Source of the DNA: Marchantia polymorpha subsp. ruderalis
Taxonomy: Eukaryota > Streptophyta > Marchantiopsida > Marchantiales > Marchantiaceae
Assembly (NCBI GenBank): GCA_037833965.1
Contig: AP031355.1
Coordinates: 11,433,501-11,497,500 of the forward strand
Direction of reading: 5' to 3'
Length of the DNA stretch: 64,000 nucleotides
A model generated the notes under the pieces. That model was not told the origin of the DNA and did no database searches. It saw nothing but the letters and a program-made list of their open reading frames with translations. Positions 59,001 to 64,000 of the stretch are shown one piece after another. Position 1 is the stretch's first letter, and each line of letters starts with the position of its first letter. The position numbers and the translations under genes are program-made.

Positions 59001-62000
59001 ACTGTGAGCGTTGTCCAGAGAATGGCATGCGTAACAAAAGGGGCTTTCGTTGCAGAGATATCTGCAACGATAAACCATTCATAGAATTTCGTGCTCATTA
59101 AGGTGGAAGAATACGATAGAACTATGAAAAGGATAATACCACGTCATGGAAGATAGTCTAGTCTGGATAAGGGGATCGCAACTGTTTATCCTGCGCTACC
59201 CAGTATTACAGATATGATTGTATCTATCCAGATGGACGAGCTTGCCTACGGACATCCTCCGCGATGTTACTTCTTAGAGGTGAGCCACACGACGTCTATG
59301 CCTGAAAGAATTATCTTGCACGATCATGTAGAAATATTTTGTGCACATCTATATAACTCGAGGTAATCATGAGAAAAGAGGATGGGAAAAACGCTCAAAA
59401 ACATTCTAGCGTGTAGTCGTTTACACATCAGTAAATTTACAGTTTCGTGCATCCATTCAAACACACGAAATCACAAGAAAACTCTTTTCCAACTATCAAC
59501 TGTCTGAGTAATATTGGCAGTATAGTAATTTTTGTGGCACTTCTAAGTTCCTGATCAACTGCAGCCTTCGTTAGGTAGGCTGTATCAGAGCAGGAACTCA
59601 AAAAATACGATCTAAAGCACAGAAGAAAGGTCCTTCTTTTTCTACAAGTCTTCAGGGAGAGTAAAATGTGCAGACCGAGAACTGATTCCCATGTAGGACC
59701 GGAATTACCGTCCGAACGATATAGTTATATAGATCTGGAACAGCGTTTGATCAGTTTCAACAAGAGCCAAGGGCCGAGTATCACGTTCACAGAAATGGAT
59801 TCAATCGGAGCCAATGAATTATTACCATTCTCCTTTTTCTGAATCTTAACCAAGAGGATGATGTACGCACGCACTTTGCAGTGGATAGATGCTCTTAAAC
59901 ACACCTGAAATAAATAATCTCTACGAACGGGATATACCTTTAAAGCTAACGTGAAACAACTCCGATTGGTATTATAGTTTGTGCATTGTCGGTCGTCATG
60001 GATGATGGAACAAGTGTTTATGACGTGCTGAGGCCAATTATTGAAACGATGTAACATGATTTAGTTCTTAATTTTTTTTATCTCTATAAGCATGCAGTGT
60101 GGAACGTATTCACGCCTTCATTATGTTTTCCACAGAATATGCGAAGGGCGGTACTAATTAAAAAAGCCTAGGTCAAATATAAATAAAAAGTTACAGAATA
60201 TGTCCAGGAATGCATGTCATACACAAACAAACTCTAAGATTCGTGATCTACAGAAATTGGTTTCTTATCTAGAATGAAATTATGTTTCTGCAAAGAGTCA
60301 GTGAACAGAACAGATGTGGACAAAATTGCTGTTGCTGTTGCAAAATCAGTCATTCGCAAGTCATTTGTTACCGAAAAAAGGAATTGAACTGAATTGGGTT
60401 TGCCAAATTTTCTTTGCCCCTGATACCAATCTACAGAGCTTGCATAAAAACCGGCCCCTCTTACTTTAGAAGTTTTGGAAGAAAGTTAATACCGATCAAA
60501 ATTGTATCGGAGATTGTTTGGAAAGAAGGCCATTCTTTACTCATTGAGATTGAAAGCACTGGAAAGACTTCGTTTCATGGAAGGTGGAACAGATTCCAGT
60601 TGCCAATGTTTGTTCTTCTGCTCCTATGGTTTTAGCTGAGAATTAAAAAACACTGAAGCGATGATGAGGATCCGACTCAAGAAACATTCAACCCAACTGT
60701 CCAACTGGTAGTCCACACCGTTTCAACCTTCTCATCAGCCCGTGTTTGGCCAGTGAACACTGGAGGATTCGAATCAGCATGCATAAGTAATCAGAGGCGA
60801 CATAATTATTTGTCCAAACGTGGTTCACGAAATGATAAATACTACTTACGTACGCGAATCACTCCTTTCCAACGAGCTATACGAATCGAAGAGAGAGATT
60901 TGACGAAAGAGTAAATTCGCTCGTGCTTCGTTTGGGAGAGTTGGAGTCCTCCAGGAGCACATTAAGCATGAGGAAGTTCAAGATTGTGATCAAGTTTCTT
61001 CTATAAGTCAAACAGAACGTTTCTACCTGCTCTTTGCAAGGCTGCGTTGCGAAGTGTGTGAAAGCAAGCCTTCATAATTAAACAACGGTGATAGCAAATA
61101 AACAAGTCCTAGTAATCAATTCTATGCAGACATTAAGCTCTGGCTCTCAATACACGAAAGTTGTGCATGTTGTCAGCAGTCCCTCCAAATATCCCAAGGT
61201 GTCTTTGTTCTGTTTTGTCGGACAACACTGTACAATATTGTCCGACAAAACAAAGGACGAAAGCCTTCCGGGCCGAAAGTCGACCCGATCGCAGCCTCTA
61301 AGCTCTCTGCTGACAAGAAACTGCTATCCTCCGCAATGGCACCAAAACTGTAGAGCATAGTCTACAAAAAGAATTAAATTTCTTTTCTAAAAGTTTCACT
61401 TAATCATTCACGCAAACGGACGAATGCCGAAGGAAATCTATACTGTGTATATTATGACAGTAATTATATTTAAGTTTATCGACGAATATCCTCACTTGAG
61501 CTCATCATCTCATTATCAGTCAGAACCAGAAGATTAATTTCTTACGTAAACTACGCTCTGAAGGTTATGAGCGTCACTAAGTTCATGAATGCTGCATGCT
61601 TAACGTTACATTCAATACTTTCTGCAACCTTAGGCCTTAAGTAATATCCTTGGACGGAAGTCATGACTTTCTAGTGAAGAATGTCGACTCAAAGGCCCGA
61701 TCAATAACTGCCTGTATAGCTTCTTGGCATCACAAGGAGCAACATCCACACCGTGCTGTATCAATCACATCCAATCAGGACCGTGGGAGTTGCATCGGTA
61801 AGCTGCGTAGAGTTAGATCTTCTTAGACTAAGCCCTTGACCGATTACTGGTGTTTCCAGTGCCTTCCCTCTTCCCGAAGCGAAGGCTTAGGCGGGTATTA
61901 CGGGCCTTCGGATCTAAATTGATAGAAAAAGAACGAAGCAATGCCTTGATGAATTTGCTGTGCATCTATAAGCGAGAGTGCCCTCTCCCGCTGGTTGCTC

Positions 62001-63050
62001 ATCGGTAATGAACTGACTCATTCAGCAAATAACGCTTCCACATGTAAGTGTGACCAATTTGCCAAAGTATGGCCAGCTCGAGGACGAAATTAGAGAACTA
62101 CCTTTGCTTCTCCTTTATTCACTACACCATGGATAATGGGAGAATGGGATCCACAAGAAAACATGAGCATCTTCAGGTTCGCTCCTGTGTCTGCAGAACA
62201 ATGACACGTTTGAATCGGGGAGGCTACTAACTACTGAGCTCTGTTTCCTTCAAAAACGATGCGGGAGATGCTCCATGCCGACTCCTCTTGACACACTTAT
62301 GCTAATTCAAGCTGAGAACGAATAATCATTCAATTTGTTAGTTATACCCACCAGCTTCAGCGGTCTATGCGCAAGGCTCTATCTAAGGAACATTGAGAAT
62401 ATAGAGCTTGTTATCGGGAGCATTGAGTCTCCATTTACACCAAATGTCGGCATCTGCAGCTGAGCTGTGAGTATCAATGTAGAGCTCAATCAGGCCATTA
62501 GCAGCCCGTCTTATACGGTGGAACGCTACAGTTTCTGGTGGGGAAGTCTTCACTTACGGAGATCCTCTTCGTATCTGTCACTGATGATACTCATATCATA
62601 CCAGACAATGTGTTATACAAACAGCGTCCTCCAATTCGTGCTGCTCTGTGGATCAATAGCCTGCGCTATAGTAACTATTCAGAAGTAACCGAAATGAATG
62701 CATTTTGCAGTTATTATATAGGAATGCTATTCTCCAATTATTGGAAAGCAATTCCTTCTCTTTATAAGAGCCAATGCACTTACATAATCAGTCATGCTTT
62801 GCAGAATTGAGGCTCTGTGTTGAAGCCTCTCACTGTTACAAGTCATGTGCTGCCAGTCTCAGAAAAGAATTTCATAACTGAGTTGCAGGCGGGAGAGCTC
62901 CACCACTCTGTCTGCCTGATACATCGCAGATGTAGGTGGGCAAGGCCTCAGGACATGCAAAATGTCGTCTGCGACCTGACTCTGCGGACGCTGTTGGTGC
63001 CGTAGTGTGTGAAACCAACCTCCTCATGCTGCTGAATATTTTGAGCTCCT
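56092..63050. other. Gene-free stretch
   Basis: Only short frames without known domains (for example 57794-57979, 60414-60635, 62467-62810). One 15-bp hairpin lies at 61211-61252. I see no tRNA or other RNA gene. Confidence 0.5.
61211..61252. other. Perfect 15-bp hairpin
   Basis: TGTTTTGTCGGACAA (61211-61225) and TTGTCCGACAAAACA (61238-61252) are exact reverse complements with a 12-base loop. Confidence 0.95.
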
Positions 63051-63053
63051 TAA

Positions 63054-63527
63054 TTGCTCGCAAGTGGCTGCCTGTGGAATGCTAAACCACAGCGGCACTC
63101 ACCTGCACGTTCAGGAGATCGTGATGCTGAATACGGAAGCCTGTACTGGGCCGTTAGGGAATGCGATATATGGCTTGCATTTTGCTCCATCAGAAGCTCA
63201 TCTGCATGCAGCGGCTGTCTTTGCAGCGAAAGAGATATATTTCTGATCTCGATGGGCAAGAAGGTCAAAATTGTAGACTTCAAACATAGATTCACTTCAC
63301 TGTGCAACATTCCATGTGGAGGTGGGAACAGTCCATGTTTCTCCTCGGGTCCCTCGACCTGCATGCTAGCAGGATACAATTTTCTAGTGTCAACGATCAC
63401 TTCGTGCTCATCACATTCGGTTCCTACTTTCCTGCCTTTGATCAGGCTCCTCGTCACTTCGAACTTTGATTCGACCGTAAAAGCACCACCACCATTCCGC
63501 TTCAGAAGATTCTGCTTCCAGATCTAG
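63054..63527 (+). pseudogene. Possible Ty1/Copia RNase H relic (weak)
   Basis: The + frame contains GCLWNAKPQ, then DAEYGSLYWAVRECDIWLA. This resembles the Copia RNase H core, in which G-x-x-x-W-x-S-K-x-Q is followed by a segment like EAEYRALSxAVKExIWL. The following residues (SSSACSGCLCSERDIFL) no longer show the expected aspartate-asparagine motif. Integrase, reverse transcriptase and LTRs were not recognised upstream. If real, it is a decayed fragment. Confidence 0.3.
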
Positions 63528-64000
63528 TCAAAAGTACGAAAAGAACCCGTATATTCGCGCCTCATGATCTTCCCGGGACGATGGCTGCATTCAGGGCTCT
63601 CGTGAGAAAAGAGGAACTTATTCCACTTTGGTCTCCTTTCATCTGAACAGAATGCGGAGCGTCAGCTGAGTGTGTCGTCGGTGTCTCTCATCACTGACTT
63701 TCATATTCCAGGAAATCGTCAGTTCACTTTATTACGTGGAAAGTGTCACCGACCACAACCGAGAGAAGAGAAGACTGCATATAACTTATTAATTGGTTAT
63801 TGATTTCCTCTACGTTCCAAAACAAGAATGGGTGACATGTTATGGCATGCATGACTTCTGAAAATGCATCGCAATGCACACGTCCATGCTTGCCTTACTT
63901 GGAAAGCCTGTGCGATATGGAATAAACAACGGAACAAAGATGTGGGGGACTTGAAGACCACGTTCCTGGTGGGGCTGGAGACACATACATGACATGAAAT

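Noticed and set aside
1-64000. CRISPR arrays, bacterial operons, prophage
   Set aside because: Spliced genes, a eukaryotic tRNA and plant protein families show this is nuclear plant DNA; the repeats are microsatellites and local duplications, not spacer arrays.

Overview
Eukaryotic nuclear DNA, most likely from a bryophyte and plausibly a liverwort such as Marchantia. The genes have short introns with GT/AG ends. There is a land-plant-type nitrate reductase homologue with the usual NIA intron positions, a plant-type aldo-keto reductase (sorbitol-6-phosphate or mannose-6-phosphate reductase type) and a plant UNC93-like transporter. An intraflagellar-transport gene (IFT80) is also present, which among land plants is expected only in lineages with flagellated sperm. 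The species assignment is inference.

Layout. Positions 1-2605 hold the last seven exons of IFT80 on the + strand; the gene continues beyond the left edge. Positions 2606-15593 have no recognisable gene. Their second half (about 7.8-15.6 kb) is GC-rich and packed with CTG, CAG, GA and short-motif microsatellites. Positions 15594-20194 hold a multi-exon + strand gene for a multi-OB-fold, zinc-containing protein that resembles the DNA-repair protein SHLD2/FAM35A. Tail to tail with it, 24681-21173 on the - strand encodes a nitrate reductase homologue with the molybdenum-cofactor and dimerisation domains but no cytochrome b5 or FAD/NAD(P)H domain. The next gene is the six-exon aldo-keto reductase at 36535-34726 (-); a broken exon-2 copy of it lies at about 29.2 kb. 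An AT-rich block (37.9-41.0 kb) follows, then a tRNA-Glu(CTC) at 43779-43851 (-), a second AT-rich stretch (46.5-48.3 kb) and an intronless UNC93-like membrane protein (50568-48985, -). The right-hand 13 kb has no convincing gene. It holds a degenerate tandem array, an AT-rich insert with imperfect terminal inverted repeats, a perfect 29-bp foldback and a possible Copia RNase H relic.

The genes do not form a pathway; this is ordinary plant gene spacing. The two most notable items are the SHLD2-like protein, since shieldin is best known from vertebrates, and the nitrate reductase homologue without its electron-delivery domains. Exon boundaries come from reading frame, splice consensus and family similarity by eye. 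They are firm for IFT80, the nitrate reductase homologue and the aldo-keto reductase, and partly uncertain for the SHLD2-like gene.
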